This document shows, in pieces, positions 42,050-50,179 of a stretch of 64,000 nt of DNA. The stretch is from JAUIJL01 sp965366625 (GTDB lineage: Bacteria; Acidobacteriota; Thermoanaerobaculia; Multivoradales; J023), in assembly GCA_965366625.1 (NCBI GenBank), contig CBDUGP010000029.1, forward strand, positions 1-64,000, read 5' to 3'. Positions within the stretch are counted from its first letter, which is position 1. Each line of letters starts with the position of its first letter. The position numbers were made by a program, and so were the translations under genes. Below the pieces are notes generated by a model. The model worked only from the letters and a program-made list of their open reading frames with translations, was not told the origin of the DNA and searched no databases.

Positions 42050-42491
42050 ACAATTGAGTCAAGAATTTTTTGCGTCCTGTGGAAAAATTCTCGAGATAGT
42101 CTTCTTTTAACCCCAAAGGGGTTTAATTCCATAGCCCAGGGTAAGCGAAGCGCCACCCTGGGTTTGCAGGCACGCAAATCCCGAACCCTGAAGGGGTTCT
42201 ACAAATGCTTTGCACAGACGTGGTTCGTGCGATTCAGCCCACATGGGTGATGCCATCGTTTATAAAACCCCGTTGGGGTTTGGGACGTGATGATCGCCGC
42301 AACCCAGGACGGCGCTTCGCTTGTCCTGGGCTCTAAAATGCTACCCCTTCGGGGTAAAGATCTCAGCCGACACACACACACATCTCGACCGCCCGAGCAC
42401 CGGTGGAGCGAGTTCGGAGCGACGCCGGGGGGCGTCTAGCCCGCAGGCCATCCGGCCGACGCACGCGATAGCATTTCTGGACGGGCCCTAG
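42050..42491. other. Convergent intergenic region filled with palindromic repeats
   Basis: The 442 bases between two converging genes contain a large inverted-repeat element (42101-42362), a CA run (42370-42382) and copy B of repeat family 2. No protein-coding frame is credible. Confidence 0.8.
42101..42362. repeat. REPIN-like element: two inverted arms, each with three hairpins
   Basis: Left arm hairpins: AACCCC-aaa-GGGGTT (42109-42123), CCCAGGGT...ACCCTGGG (42135-42142/42155-42162) and AACCC...GGGTT (42184-42198). Right arm, inverted: AAACCCC-gtt-GGGGTTT (42265-42281), CCCAGGAC...GTCCTGGG (42303-42310/42323-42330) and TACCCC-ttc-GGGGTA (42342-42356). The arms are reverse complements of each other over about 100 bases, with loops AAGCGAAGCGCC and GGCGCTTCGCTT. 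Changes in stems are compensated (GGGT/ACCC against GGAC/GTCC). Confidence 0.88.
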
Positions 42492-42494
42492 CTA
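42401..42494. repeat. Dispersed intergenic repeat, family 2, copy B
   Basis: Shares GGTGGAGCGAGTTCGGAGC with copy A and CATTTCTGGACGGGCCCTAGCTA with A and C. On the minus strand its end includes the TAG stop of the DUF523/DUF1722 gene. Confidence 0.75.
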
Positions 42495-43457
42495 AATCTG
42501 ATTCCTGAGCATCAGCTCGCTGGGATAAGGGTTTAAATAAACCTGCCGACCCAACCATTCCGGCGTCTCATGGCGTCGGAAGTGGTGCTTCAACAAAGTG
42601 ATCGGAACGATCAAAGGCAAGCGCCCCAAGCGATATTCGTGGATGATTTCCACCAGCTCCGCCTTATCTCCCGGGTCCAGGGCGCTTTTTAAGAAACCCA
42701 TCAGGTGCTGAAGCACGTTGGTATGGCTCTTGGGCGTCGCGATTTTGCCCAGCACTTCCATGAACTTAGGGCCGTATTCGTCGAATAGTTGGTCCAGTGG
42801 ACGGTCGTGCCCTTCGGCCACTAGGCGGCCGAGCTCCCGCTGACCCGCGGGGGAGTGGGCCATGAGGGTCATCTTAAAATCCGCTTGCAGGTCCATCAGG
42901 CCGCGCAGGGACGGCTCAGCCAGCAATTGGCGCCAGCGCCGATGGGCGAAGATACGTTCGATGAAGTTTTCCCTCAGCTGGGCGTCGTTCAATCGCCCCT
43001 CTTCTTCCGCCGGCAGCAGGGGCATGGCTTCGGTCAGGGCACGGGCGAAGATGCCTCGTCCTTTGGCTATCGGGATCTTGTGGTCGCCGTAAACTTTGAC
43101 CCGAAACAGACCGCAGCTGGGGCTGCCCTTTTTGAAGATATATCCGTCGAGCTGCTGTTGACGCAAGGCTTGGATGCGGGGGACGGCCCATTCGTCCATG
43201 GTGTCCGTGTGGTCGTCACCGCTCTTGATGCCCACCATGCGCGGTTTGTCGAGATCACCGATCAGCCTCAGGGATTCCCGCGGGATGCCCAGGCCGATCT
43301 CCACTTCGGGACAAACCGCCACCCATTCAACCCATCGCCCCAAGGTGTTGAGCATGAAGTCGTTGCGGGTGTGACCGCCGTTGTAGCGGACTTTCTCGCC
43401 CAACAAACACGAGCTGACGCCGATGCGCGGTGGGGCGGTGGTTTGAATTTCGGTCAT
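42492..43457 (-). CDS. DUF523 and DUF1722 (YbgA-like) fusion protein
   Basis: 321 residues. The N-terminal DUF523 domain (about 8-155) has IGVSSCLLGEKVRYNGGH, CPEVEIGLGIPRESL and FKKGSPSCGL with its conserved Cys residues; the C-terminal DUF1722/YbgA domain (about 175-305) has HRRWRQLLA, MTLMAHSP, GKIATPKSHTNVLQHLMGF and EYRLGRLPLIVPITLLKHHF. The fusion is common in bacteria; the function is unproven, with links to stress and photolyase neighbourhoods. ATG at 43457 is preferred to an upstream TTG. It lies 33 bases after the stop of the cupin-like gene on the same strand, so the two form an operon. Confidence 0.88.
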   Translation of the reverse strand: MTEIQTTAPPRIGVSSCLLGEKVRYNGGHTRNDFMLNTLGRWVEWVAVCPEVEIGLGIPRESLRLIGDLDKPRMVGIKSGDDHTDTMDEWAVPRIQALRQQQLDGYIFKKGSPSCGLFRVKVYGDHKIPIAKGRGIFARALTEAMPLLPAEEEGRLNDAQLRENFIERIFAHRRWRQLLAEPSLRGLMDLQADFKMTLMAHSPAGQRELGRLVAEGHDRPLDQLFDEYGPKFMEVLGKIATPKSHTNVLQHLMGFLKSALDPGDKAELVEIIHEYRLGRLPLIVPITLLKHHFRRHETPEWLGRQVYLNPYPSELMLRNQI

Positions 43458-43490
43458 GCTCAAGGCTGCCTCAACGTTTGGGACCTATGC

Positions 43491-44681
43491 TCAATCGACG
43501 GCTAGAGGGCGGTAGACCACAGATTCTTCCATGGCCCCCAGAACCTGCTGTAGGAAATCCCGCAAGTCGTCCACATCCTCTGGGTCCGCCCCGACGACGG
43601 CTACCGCTCGGTCCAAATCAAAACCCGCGCAGAGATCACCCAGGGCCTGTTGCAGACCGTCCGGCAGACCATCGCCGTCGATCAGCAGCTTGACCAAGAA
43701 TCTGCCGACCCGTGCCCGTTCCGCTGCCGGTGATTTCGCGGCTCCGAATCGTGATGTGAGCAGCTGTAACACCTGGTCTCGGTGGTCGGCCAAGAAGAGG
43801 GCCGCGAGGAAATAACGCAATTCCGGATCCGGATACTCCCGTCGGGCTCCACGCAGCAATTGATATCGCGTGATGTCGTCCAAGGAGGCCACGACTCGCT
43901 CGAAGTCTTGACCATGGTGCTGAAGGGCGGCTTCGAGCAGGGCATCCGGGATGGGCAGATCCGACTCCCTGGCGGCTCGCAGGCTGTAATAGACGGTTTC
44001 CAAGTCTTGATGGGCACAGATTTCAATCATGGCGTCGAGCCAATCTGGCGGCGATAGTTCGGCGATCCAGGCTAGGGCTCGCAACCGATTTTCGATCGCC
44101 TCGGGCGGCGTGGCGGCGGCCAGATGGGGCCGCACCATTTCAAGATCCGGAACGTCGTCGGAGGATTTTGAGCGGATGGTCAGGGTGACGGAAGGGCTTT
44201 CTATGGAGCAATAACCGTAAATCGACCGACTCGAATAGAGTTCCACCACATCGCCCGGTTTTAGGTGCTCGGCGCTGACGAATCGGGATTGGCCTAAGCG
44301 TAGACGGTCAGAAATGCGCTTTGATTCCTCGAATTCAAAGGTTCCCTGCAAAATAGAGCCGCCCATCACTTGCAGGGCTGCCCAGCCGTCGAAGGGGCCG
44401 GGCAGGCTCAAGTCGTCCGTCCAGAGGTGTGCCACGATCTCGAATCGTGGGTCGGAGTGGATCTTGAACCCATTGGGAGTCGGGTTTAGGGGCAGATCAC
44501 GGCGAGATTCGAGGACCCACTTGAGCAGCCCGTGGGCGTCCAATTCTTGCAAACCCGCGGATTGGAGGACCTGCGCGGCGATCGCCGGTCCGACGGTCGG
44601 CTCGTAACCCTTCGATTTCCACCGCTCTTCGAAGTCCTGGGCAACTCTGTCGAGGCGCTGCGAGAAGGCTTTGAGATCCAT
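43491..44681 (-). CDS. Hypothetical protein with cupin-like core
   Basis: 396 residues. I do not recognise a named family. Residues about 80-175 (IVAHLWTDDLSLPGPFDGWAALQVMGGSILQGTFEFEE to LKPGDVVELYSSRSIYGYCSIESPSVTLTIRSK) have the rhythm of a cupin/cysteine-dioxygenase-like barrel, but the usual metal-binding His residues are absent. The C-terminal half (200-396) is helical and repeat-like, with short HEAT-like units. CAGGAG lies 6 nt before the ATG at 44681. It is divergent from the lipoprotein deaminase (74 bases between starts) and is followed by the DUF523 gene. Confidence 0.6.
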   Translation of the reverse strand: MDLKAFSQRLDRVAQDFEERWKSKGYEPTVGPAIAAQVLQSAGLQELDAHGLLKWVLESRRDLPLNPTPNGFKIHSDPRFEIVAHLWTDDLSLPGPFDGWAALQVMGGSILQGTFEFEESKRISDRLRLGQSRFVSAEHLKPGDVVELYSSRSIYGYCSIESPSVTLTIRSKSSDDVPDLEMVRPHLAAATPPEAIENRLRALAWIAELSPPDWLDAMIEICAHQDLETVYYSLRAARESDLPIPDALLEAALQHHGQDFERVVASLDDITRYQLLRGARREYPDPELRYFLAALFLADHRDQVLQLLTSRFGAAKSPAAERARVGRFLVKLLIDGDGLPDGLQQALGDLCAGFDLDRAVAVVGADPEDVDDLRDFLQQVLGAMEESVVYRPLAVD

Positions 44682-44755
44682 GGTGCTCCTGGTCAAACCT
44701 GGGGAATAGGGTGTCGGCAACAAGGATCATATCGCTTTGCGATAAAGTCGCTGCC

Positions 44756-46252
44756 ATGCGACATGCTCTTTATTTCGTCTCCTGCCTGATCCTGCTCCTG
44801 AGCGCTTGTGGAGGTCCGCAGGATCCCGCCGCAGAGGCGCCCGGCAAATCGAATCATCCCAATGGCACGGGCGGTGCCTCGAACGGTGGCATCTCGGACG
44901 GTGGTATCTCGAACCGGGCCCAAGACCCCGAGCAGCCGCTCTTGATCACCGACGGCTGGGTGGTCACCATGGACGCCGAATCTCGGGTGATCGAAAACGG
45001 TGCCGTGGCGGTAGTCGGCGAGCGAATCGAAGCGCTCGGCACCACGGCTGAGCTCAAGGCCAATTATCCGCAGGCTCGGATCCTGTCGGCGAAGGGCGGG
45101 GCGATCGTGCCGGGTCTGGTCAACACCCACACCCACGTGCCCATGACCCTCTTTCGCGGTATGGCCGACGATTTACCGCTGATGCGTTGGCTGCAAGAGG
45201 TGATTTTTCCCGCCGAAGCGAAATACGTGGACGAGGAAATGGTCCGGGTGGGCACGCGCTTGGCCTGTTTGGAGATGATCCGCGGGGGCACCACGACCTT
45301 CGTTGACATGTACTATTTTGAAGATGCAATTGCCGAGGAAACGGCGAAATGTGGCCTTCGAGCTTTGTTGGGGGAAACTGTGATCGACTTCCCGGCCCCG
45401 GACAACAAAACTTGGGACGGCGCGCTGGCTTACGCCGAAACGTTCATTGAAACCTGGAAGGGCCACCCCTTGGTGACGCCGGCCATCGCGCCCCACGCGG
45501 TGTACACCGTGTCCGCCGAGCACCTGGCTCAATCCCACGCCATCGCCGCCAAACACGACGTGCCTGTTTTGATCCACCTGGCGGAGCATCCGTCGGAAAT
45601 GGAAAGCGTCCGCAAGCTGCACGACAAGGGGCCGATCGACTACCTCGACCAGCTGGGTTTGCTCGACGATCGGATCGTCGCCGCCCACGTGGTCTTGCCG
45701 ACCGACGAGGAAATTGCTCGCATGGCCGAACTCGGCGTCGGCGCGGCCCATTGCCCCCAATCGAATATGAAGCTCGGAGCCGGGGTGTCGCCAGTGCCGA
45801 AAATGCTGAAGGCCGGTATGGCCGTGGGTTTAGGGACCGACGGCCCGGCCTCCAACAACGATCTCGACCTGTGGGAAGAGATCGATACGGCGGCCAAGCT
45901 ACACAAGCTGGAGCTGCTGGATCCCACCGTCATCGATGCCAGCACGGCTTTCCGGATGGCCACCCTCGGCGGGGCCGAAGCGATCGATTTGGATCATGAA
46001 ATCGGTTCTTTGGAGGTGGGAAAAAAGGCAGACCTCGTGATCGTCGGCTTAGACGGCCCCCATCAACAGCCGCTCTACGACCTACTCTCGTCCCTGGTCT
46101 ATTCCACCAAGAGCTCGGACGTGCGATCGGTCGTAGTCAACGGCCGGATCCTGTTGGAAAACGGCCGCTTCCTCACCCTCGACCCAGACCAGATCTTCGA
46201 GCAAGCCCGTCAATTCAGCGAACGACTGAAATCGTCCGAAACCACGCCTTGA
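44756..46252 (+). CDS. Amidohydrolase lipoprotein, SAH/MTA-deaminase-like (TRZ/ATZ family)
   Basis: 498 residues. The first 18 residues end in the lipobox LLSACG, so it is probably a lipid-anchored exported protein. A repeat-bearing linker (GGISDGGISN, 15-bp duplication at 44882-44911) leads to an amidohydrolase barrel: NTHTHVPM (HxH metal pair), GGTTTFVDMYYFE, HLAEHPSE, VAAHVVL and LGTDGPASNNDLD, all metal ligands present. Relatives in the cytoplasm deaminate S-adenosylhomocysteine, methylthioadenosine or related heterocycles. Export is unusual. ATG at 44756 gives the clean lipoprotein signal; a GTG at 44711 with a better ribosome site would spoil it. Confidence 0.82.
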   Translation: MRHALYFVSCLILLLSACGGPQDPAAEAPGKSNHPNGTGGASNGGISDGGISNRAQDPEQPLLITDGWVVTMDAESRVIENGAVAVVGERIEALGTTAELKANYPQARILSAKGGAIVPGLVNTHTHVPMTLFRGMADDLPLMRWLQEVIFPAEAKYVDEEMVRVGTRLACLEMIRGGTTTFVDMYYFEDAIAEETAKCGLRALLGETVIDFPAPDNKTWDGALAYAETFIETWKGHPLVTPAIAPHAVYTVSAEHLAQSHAIAAKHDVPVLIHLAEHPSEMESVRKLHDKGPIDYLDQLGLLDDRIVAAHVVLPTDEEIARMAELGVGAAHCPQSNMKLGAGVSPVPKMLKAGMAVGLGTDGPASNNDLDLWEEIDTAAKLHKLELLDPTVIDASTAFRMATLGGAEAIDLDHEIGSLEVGKKADLVIVGLDGPHQQPLYDLLSSLVYSTKSSDVRSVVVNGRILLENGRFLTLDPDQIFEQARQFSERLKSSETTP

Positions 46253-46413
46253 GTCTTGGGTAGTGCCGAGGGCCGGCCGTCTGGCAATCCCGAGAGCCGG
46301 ACGAACGAGCACGTCGCCCTTCCCTTCGGCCGAGTCAGTCGATGAGATGGGATCTAGCGAAGCCTTCGGCCTCAAGCCCGCGAGGAAATGCGAAACCGAT
46401 ATCGTTCGCCGCA

Positions 46414-46505
46414 GCCACGGAATAAATTCCGAGGCTAGAAATCCCTTGTCCCCTGGCGGGGACGGCCCGGAAAAGATGCAGGGCAGCCCCGTCAGGGGCA
46501 AGACC
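46414..46505. repeat. Second palindromic (REPIN-like) element
   Basis: A hairpin CGGAAT-AA-ATTCCG (46418-46431, extended by GCC/GGC) is followed by GTCCCC-TGGC-GGGGAC (46448-46463) and, inverted, GCCCC-GTCA-GGGGC (46486-46499). The last two are reverse complements over about 24 bases with matched stem changes. Confidence 0.75.
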
Positions 46506-46516
46506 CAAACGGTAGC

Positions 46517-46586
46517 CGGGGGCGCCTAGTCGGGGGCGCCTAGTCGGGGGCGCCTAGTCGGGGGCGCCTAGCCGGGGGCGCCTAGC
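46517..46586. repeat. 14-bp tandem repeat, 5 copies
   Basis: CGGGGGCGCCTAGT at 46517, 46531 and 46545, then CGGGGGCGCCTAGC at 46559 and 46573. It leads directly into copy C of repeat family 2, which begins with a diverged form of the same unit. Confidence 0.95.
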
Positions 46587-46655
46587 CGGAGGCCGCCCAG
46601 GCCGCAGGGCGCCGCGCCGACCCACCGAGAAGCATTTCTGGATGGAACCGAGCTA
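46587..46655. repeat. Dispersed intergenic repeat, family 2, copy C
   Basis: Contains GCAGGGCGCCGCG and CCCACCGAGA (as in copy A) and GCATTTCTGGATGG...GAGCTA. The TAG stop of the RHH gene (46653-46655) is part of its conserved end. Confidence 0.72.
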
Positions 46656-46835
46656 GTCGCTCTGTTCCTCGTCGTCATCCGTAGAATCTTTCCATCGACC
46701 CGCCTCGACCACCGCGCGCCGGAGCAGATATTCCATCTGCCCGTTGACGCTGCGCAGCTCATCGGCGGACCACTTCTGGAGCATCCGATAAAGCTTGGGG
46801 TCGAGGCGGAGTGGAAAGGCCTTGCGTTTGGCCAA
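46653..46835 (-). CDS. Arc-like ribbon-helix-helix protein
   Basis: 60 residues: KAFPLRLDPKLYRMLQKWSADELRSVNGQMEYLLRRAVVEAGR is a typical RHH DNA-binding fold of the small Arc-like proteins that accompany SPFH-domain genes. Start is TTG at 46835 with GGGAG about 8 nt upstream. It lies 41 bases after the SPFH gene in the same operon and probably represses it. The acidic tail DDDEEQSD ends at the dispersed repeat. Confidence 0.8.
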   Translation of the reverse strand: MAKRKAFPLRLDPKLYRMLQKWSADELRSVNGQMEYLLRRAVVEAGRWKDSTDDDEEQSD

Positions 46836-46876
46836 AGTCGGCTCCCGAGTTAATAGTCAGCGTTCGGCGGACCGCG

Positions 46877-47746
46877 TCAGTGATGCAGCGTGCCCGTATT
46901 GACCACCGGCTGGGCCGCACGGTCGGAGCACAGCACCACCAGCAGATTGGAGACCATGGCCGCTCGGCTTTGCTCGTCCAGGTCGACGATCTCATCCTTG
47001 GCCAGCTGTGCCAGAGCCATTTCCACCATGCCCACGGCACCTTCCACGATTTTGGTCCTGGCGGCCACCACCGCACTGGCCTGTTGACGCTGCAACATGG
47101 CGGCAGCGATTTCAGGAGCGTAGGCCAGATGGCTGATGCGCGCTTCGATCACCTCCACACCGGCCTTCTCCAGACGATCTCGGATATGGACCTTCAACTT
47201 CTCGGAGATGTGGGAAGTGTGGCTGGCCAAGGCGATCTCGCCGTCCTCGTGGGCGTCGTAGGGGTAGTCGGTAGTGAGGTTGCGCAGCGCCGCCTCACTT
47301 TGAACACGCACGAAATGCTCGAAATCGTCGACCTCGAATAGGGCTTCGGCGGTGTCCACCACCTTCCAAACCACCACCGAGGCGATCTCGACCGGATTGC
47401 CCGTGGAGTCGTTGACCTTGAGCTTCTCGGTCTCGAAATTACGGATCCGAGAGGAGATTTTGACCTTTTGGTAGAAGGGGTTGGCCCAGGCCAATCCGGC
47501 GCGTTTGGCGGTCCCTCGGTAGTCGCCGAAGAGCATCAACACCTTGGCCTCGTTCGGATACACCATGAACAAGCCGACATATCCGAGGATATTCACCAAG
47601 AGGACGAAGATTGTGGCCAACAAGCCGGGCGGATACTCCATCCTGACGAACACCACAAAGGCAGTAACGATACCTAGGGACATGAGAATCAACAGGCACA
47701 GGGCCAAGAGTCCGCGGACAGGCACGAATTCTTTTTCGCGAATCAT
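46877..47746 (-). CDS. SPFH (band 7/prohibitin-like) membrane protein
   Basis: 289 residues. Two N-terminal transmembrane helices (LLALCLLILMSLGIVTAFVVFV and LLATIFVLLVNILGYVGLFMVY) precede an SPFH domain (about 62-230): NEAKVLMLFGDYRGTAKRAGLAWANPFYQK, RIRNFETEKLKVNDSTGNPVEIASVVVWKVVDT and LRNLTTDYPYD, then a helical coiled region (VEVIEARISHLAYAPEIAAAMLQRQQA). It forms oligomeric membrane platforms. AAGGAG lies 6 nt before the ATG. Together with the RHH gene it is a common stress-related operon. Confidence 0.88.
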   Translation of the reverse strand: MIREKEFVPVRGLLALCLLILMSLGIVTAFVVFVRMEYPPGLLATIFVLLVNILGYVGLFMVYPNEAKVLMLFGDYRGTAKRAGLAWANPFYQKVKISSRIRNFETEKLKVNDSTGNPVEIASVVVWKVVDTAEALFEVDDFEHFVRVQSEAALRNLTTDYPYDAHEDGEIALASHTSHISEKLKVHIRDRLEKAGVEVIEARISHLAYAPEIAAAMLQRQQASAVVAARTKIVEGAVGMVEMALAQLAKDEIVDLDEQSRAAMVSNLLVVLCSDRAAQPVVNTGTLHH

Positions 47747-48063
47747 CGGTAGCTCCTTCGCCGAAACTTAGAGAAGCGCGGCGGGTCGGGGGTCGAAAGA
47801 CCGGTCGAATGGCTTTACGCTCGTCCGGTGACGCCGTGTTCGACGTCAATAGCATACCATAGTGATATCACTTTGATTTTATTCGCATCGAGCGGGAATT
47901 TTTTAGGAAATCGTCCCGCCAAAAACGATGATCTTCTTTCGGTGCCTCAAAAAGAGCAGGTCTTTATTAGAATGGTTACGCCTGATTTTGAGACATAATT
48001 TCTGGTCGCCCATGTTGAATAGACCACCCCATCGAGCTCAATCCACAGGACAAAGATACAGCT
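47747..48063. other. Intergenic region between the SPFH operon and the SBP pseudogene
   Basis: The 317 bases carry the palindrome at 47861-47872 and AT-rich flanks; both promoters of the divergent units should lie here. No gene seen. Confidence 0.5.
47861..47872. promoter_or_regulatory. Palindrome AGTGATATCACT, candidate operator of the SPFH/RHH operon
   Basis: A perfect 12-bp palindrome 115 bases upstream of the SPFH start, followed by TTTGAT, a possible further half site. RHH regulators bind short palindromes of this kind; autoregulation is inferred. Confidence 0.4.
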
Positions 48064-49235
48064 ATGTTGAATCAGAATCACCGATGGAATAGGCCGATTC
48101 CTGGATTCCTCAGAGACTTGGGTACTCTCGATAGCCACGAGAGCGAATCGGCGAGTGGCATCTTAAACTGGTCTGTACGGCTTGACGTTAAACCTAAGGA
48201 ACCACGAGTCTCCAAGGCTCTGGCCTGGGCGTTTTTGGCGTCCATCGCTTGGTGGGTCGGAGGACCGCCAGTCGCCGCGGAGCCGCCGAGCCCATCGAGC
48301 CCATTGAGCGCGCCGACGCTGGCCGAGTCGGCTGCTCTGAGAATCGTGCTAGCCAACCAATTCGACCCGCCGGACCCTCACTATCGATCTTGGCTGATGG
48401 TCGATTCGCTCTACTCCGGGGTCTACGATCAGCTGCTGGCCATCGATCCCGACGGAGTGTTGAAACTGCCCTAGCGGCAAGTTGGTCGCTCCAAGGCGAG
48501 CACACCTATCGTTTTGAGCTTCGGAAGGACGGGCAATTTCACGATGGCAGCGCCTTCAACAGCCGCGATGTAGTTTTTGCCTTGGAACGGGCCAAAAGCT
48601 TCCCGGCCGGCGAGCATCGAGGCAAGCTGGCCTCGATCCAAACCATCCGAGCGCTCGACGATTTCACGTTGGAAATCCAAACTCATCGAGTGGATCCGCT
48701 CCTGCTGCGCCAGCTGGCAGGTCTGCCAATCGTGCCGGCGGACTCGCCGGATCGCATTACGGAGCCGATCGGAACTGGACCCTATCGGTGGGCCGGGCCG
48801 GTTGCGGACGGTCGATTTCGATTGGAAGCCAACAAAGATTATTGGCAGAAGGGTTGGGATGATCTGATCCGAGACATCGAAGGCGGCCAAGCCCCGGCGT
48901 ACCTGATCGCCTGGAGCAACTCCGTCCACGACCTAGGCGACGTTTTCGACCACCTGCTGCACACCAAAGACCCGGCTGGGCATCGAGGGCAGAACAACGA
49001 GTCGCGATTTTCCGACCCGGAAATCGATACCTGGATCCAAGCCGCAGGATCGACCCTAGACCCAGGCACCCGACTCCAACTGCTGAAACGAATTTCCGAT
49101 GCTGCCGACCGCGAAGCCATCGCTATTCCGCTGATTTGGGAAATGAAGCTTTGGGCCGGAACCAAAGGTATCGAATGGCATCCACGCAGCGACGGCATCC
49201 TCGATCCCTACGAAATGCGTCGGCAGAGCCCTTGA
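48064..49235 (+). pseudogene. Decayed ABC-transporter substrate-binding protein gene (SBP_bac_5/OppA type), frameshifted and internally deleted
   Basis: The first part reads a signal-like region (ALAWAFLASIAWWVGGPPVAAE), then LRIVLANQFDPPDPHYRSWLMVDSLYSGVYDQLLAIDPDG and stops at TAG (48472-48474). One frame over, the family continues at once: ALAASWSLQGEHTYRFELRKDGQFHDGSAFNSRDVVFALERA, GTGPYRW and NKDYWQKGW, then jumps to the C-terminal YLIAWSNSVHD...DLGDVFDHLLHT and WEMKLWAGTKGIEWHP. A single lost base near 48469-48474 (CTGCCCTAG for a likely CTGGCCCTAG) explains the break. About 150 residues between the two halves are missing relative to the usual 500-550. Its last 34 bases are duplicated at 51047-51080. 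Confidence 0.8.
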
Positions 49236-49248
49236 GTGTTGGCTTGGG
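49202..49248. repeat. 47-bp direct repeat, left copy
   Basis: Covers the last codons and stop of the SBP pseudogene and 13 bases beyond. It matches 51047-51093 with one mismatch (T/C at the 19th base). Confidence 0.95.
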
Positions 49249-49369
49249 ATAAGCCCTCCGTCCTTGGGTAACTTGTGAGCTGAGTTTCCAGCCGGGTGCC
49301 CGATGTGTGCATCGCCCCTTCGGTAACGGGGGCCGGGAAGTCGCAACCCAAAAAGCTTGACCGTTGGCA

Positions 49370-50128
49370 CTATCTACCGCAACGCCATTCATACATGCTT
49401 TGGTTGTGCGAGGTATTAGCTATCGTCCCAGGGGTGAATGACACACAAGTAAATCGCCCGGAGACAGGGGCGATCAATGCTGTGTTGCCCTCGGATGGAA
49501 CGATGGTTGCGGTATTAGAAACCCACTCACCTCGGACGTCGGTCAATTCATCAAGTTGGAAGGTTCCCGCGTTGGCGCAGGCGATTTGCCATTCAAAGGG
49601 TTCCAATAGCCGCATGTCGTCCATCAGGCAGTTAGCCCGAGCCTGTGTCCACGATAGAGTGACATGCTCCCCGCGTTCTTTTTTTTCGATCACAAATCCT
49701 GTGTCACCGGGGAGGCAGTCCCCTCCGGCTGTGGGCTCACTGATCGAGTGAATGTCGAATTGGATTCCAACATTTTTGAAGCAGATTTCGGTGTAGGCGA
49801 ACGGTGGCGAAAAGGCTGCAATGGAATTGCTGTAGAAACCCTGGTTCGCAGTGGCGCTCCCATCCAGATTCGCAGCGCTTTGAACCGACCCGTCGGCAAA
49901 GCGAACACCGAGATCTGTTTCCACGAGGCCACTTGTCGCCAAATGGCCGGAAACGACCGTGTCGCCTTCTAAGGTAATAGGCTGCCCGCCCCCGGCAACG
50001 AAGGGAGCCTTGGGCGGGGTCGAGTCAATGGCAGGAGTGGAAGATCTGGCCTGGGTAAACCCAGGCTGAACAAGGCACGCAACGCCAATAACCATCAGCC
50101 AAACGGGAGCCAGTATTTTGGACTTCAA
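49370..50128 (-). CDS. Secreted protein with FGE/C-type-lectin-like C-terminal domain, paralog 1
   Basis: 252 residues with a signal peptide (PVWLMVIGVACLVQPGFTQA). The N-terminal third has GGGQPITLEGDTVVSGHLATSGLVETDLGVRFADGSVQSA, a motif seen at the start of many surface and appendage-like proteins. The C-terminal domain (about 105-252) contains SWTQARANCLMDDMRLLEPFEWQIACANAG and GEWVSNTA, which mimic the RLPTEAEWEYA...GNVWEW pattern of the formylglycine-enzyme/lectin fold. Function unknown. About half of the positions match the neighbouring paralog, so they arose by gene duplication. Both lie between the 47-bp repeats. Confidence 0.75.
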   Translation of the reverse strand: MKSKILAPVWLMVIGVACLVQPGFTQARSSTPAIDSTPPKAPFVAGGGQPITLEGDTVVSGHLATSGLVETDLGVRFADGSVQSAANLDGSATANQGFYSNSIAAFSPPFAYTEICFKNVGIQFDIHSISEPTAGGDCLPGDTGFVIEKKERGEHVTLSWTQARANCLMDDMRLLEPFEWQIACANAGTFQLDELTDVRGEWVSNTATIVPSEGNTALIAPVSGRFTCVSFTPGTIANTSHNQSMYEWRCGR

Positions 50129-50179
50129 AGAGGCCTCCTTGCCGAGGGGGGTGCCAGAAATTTAGTCTCGATGACCCAG

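Larger units (their letters stand above)
46253..46652. other. Convergent intergenic region with palindromes and tandem repeats
   Basis: The 400 bases between two converging genes contain GCCTTCGGC-type palindromes, the hairpins described at 46414-46505, the 14-bp array at 46517-46586 and copy C of repeat family 2. No credible gene. Confidence 0.8.
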
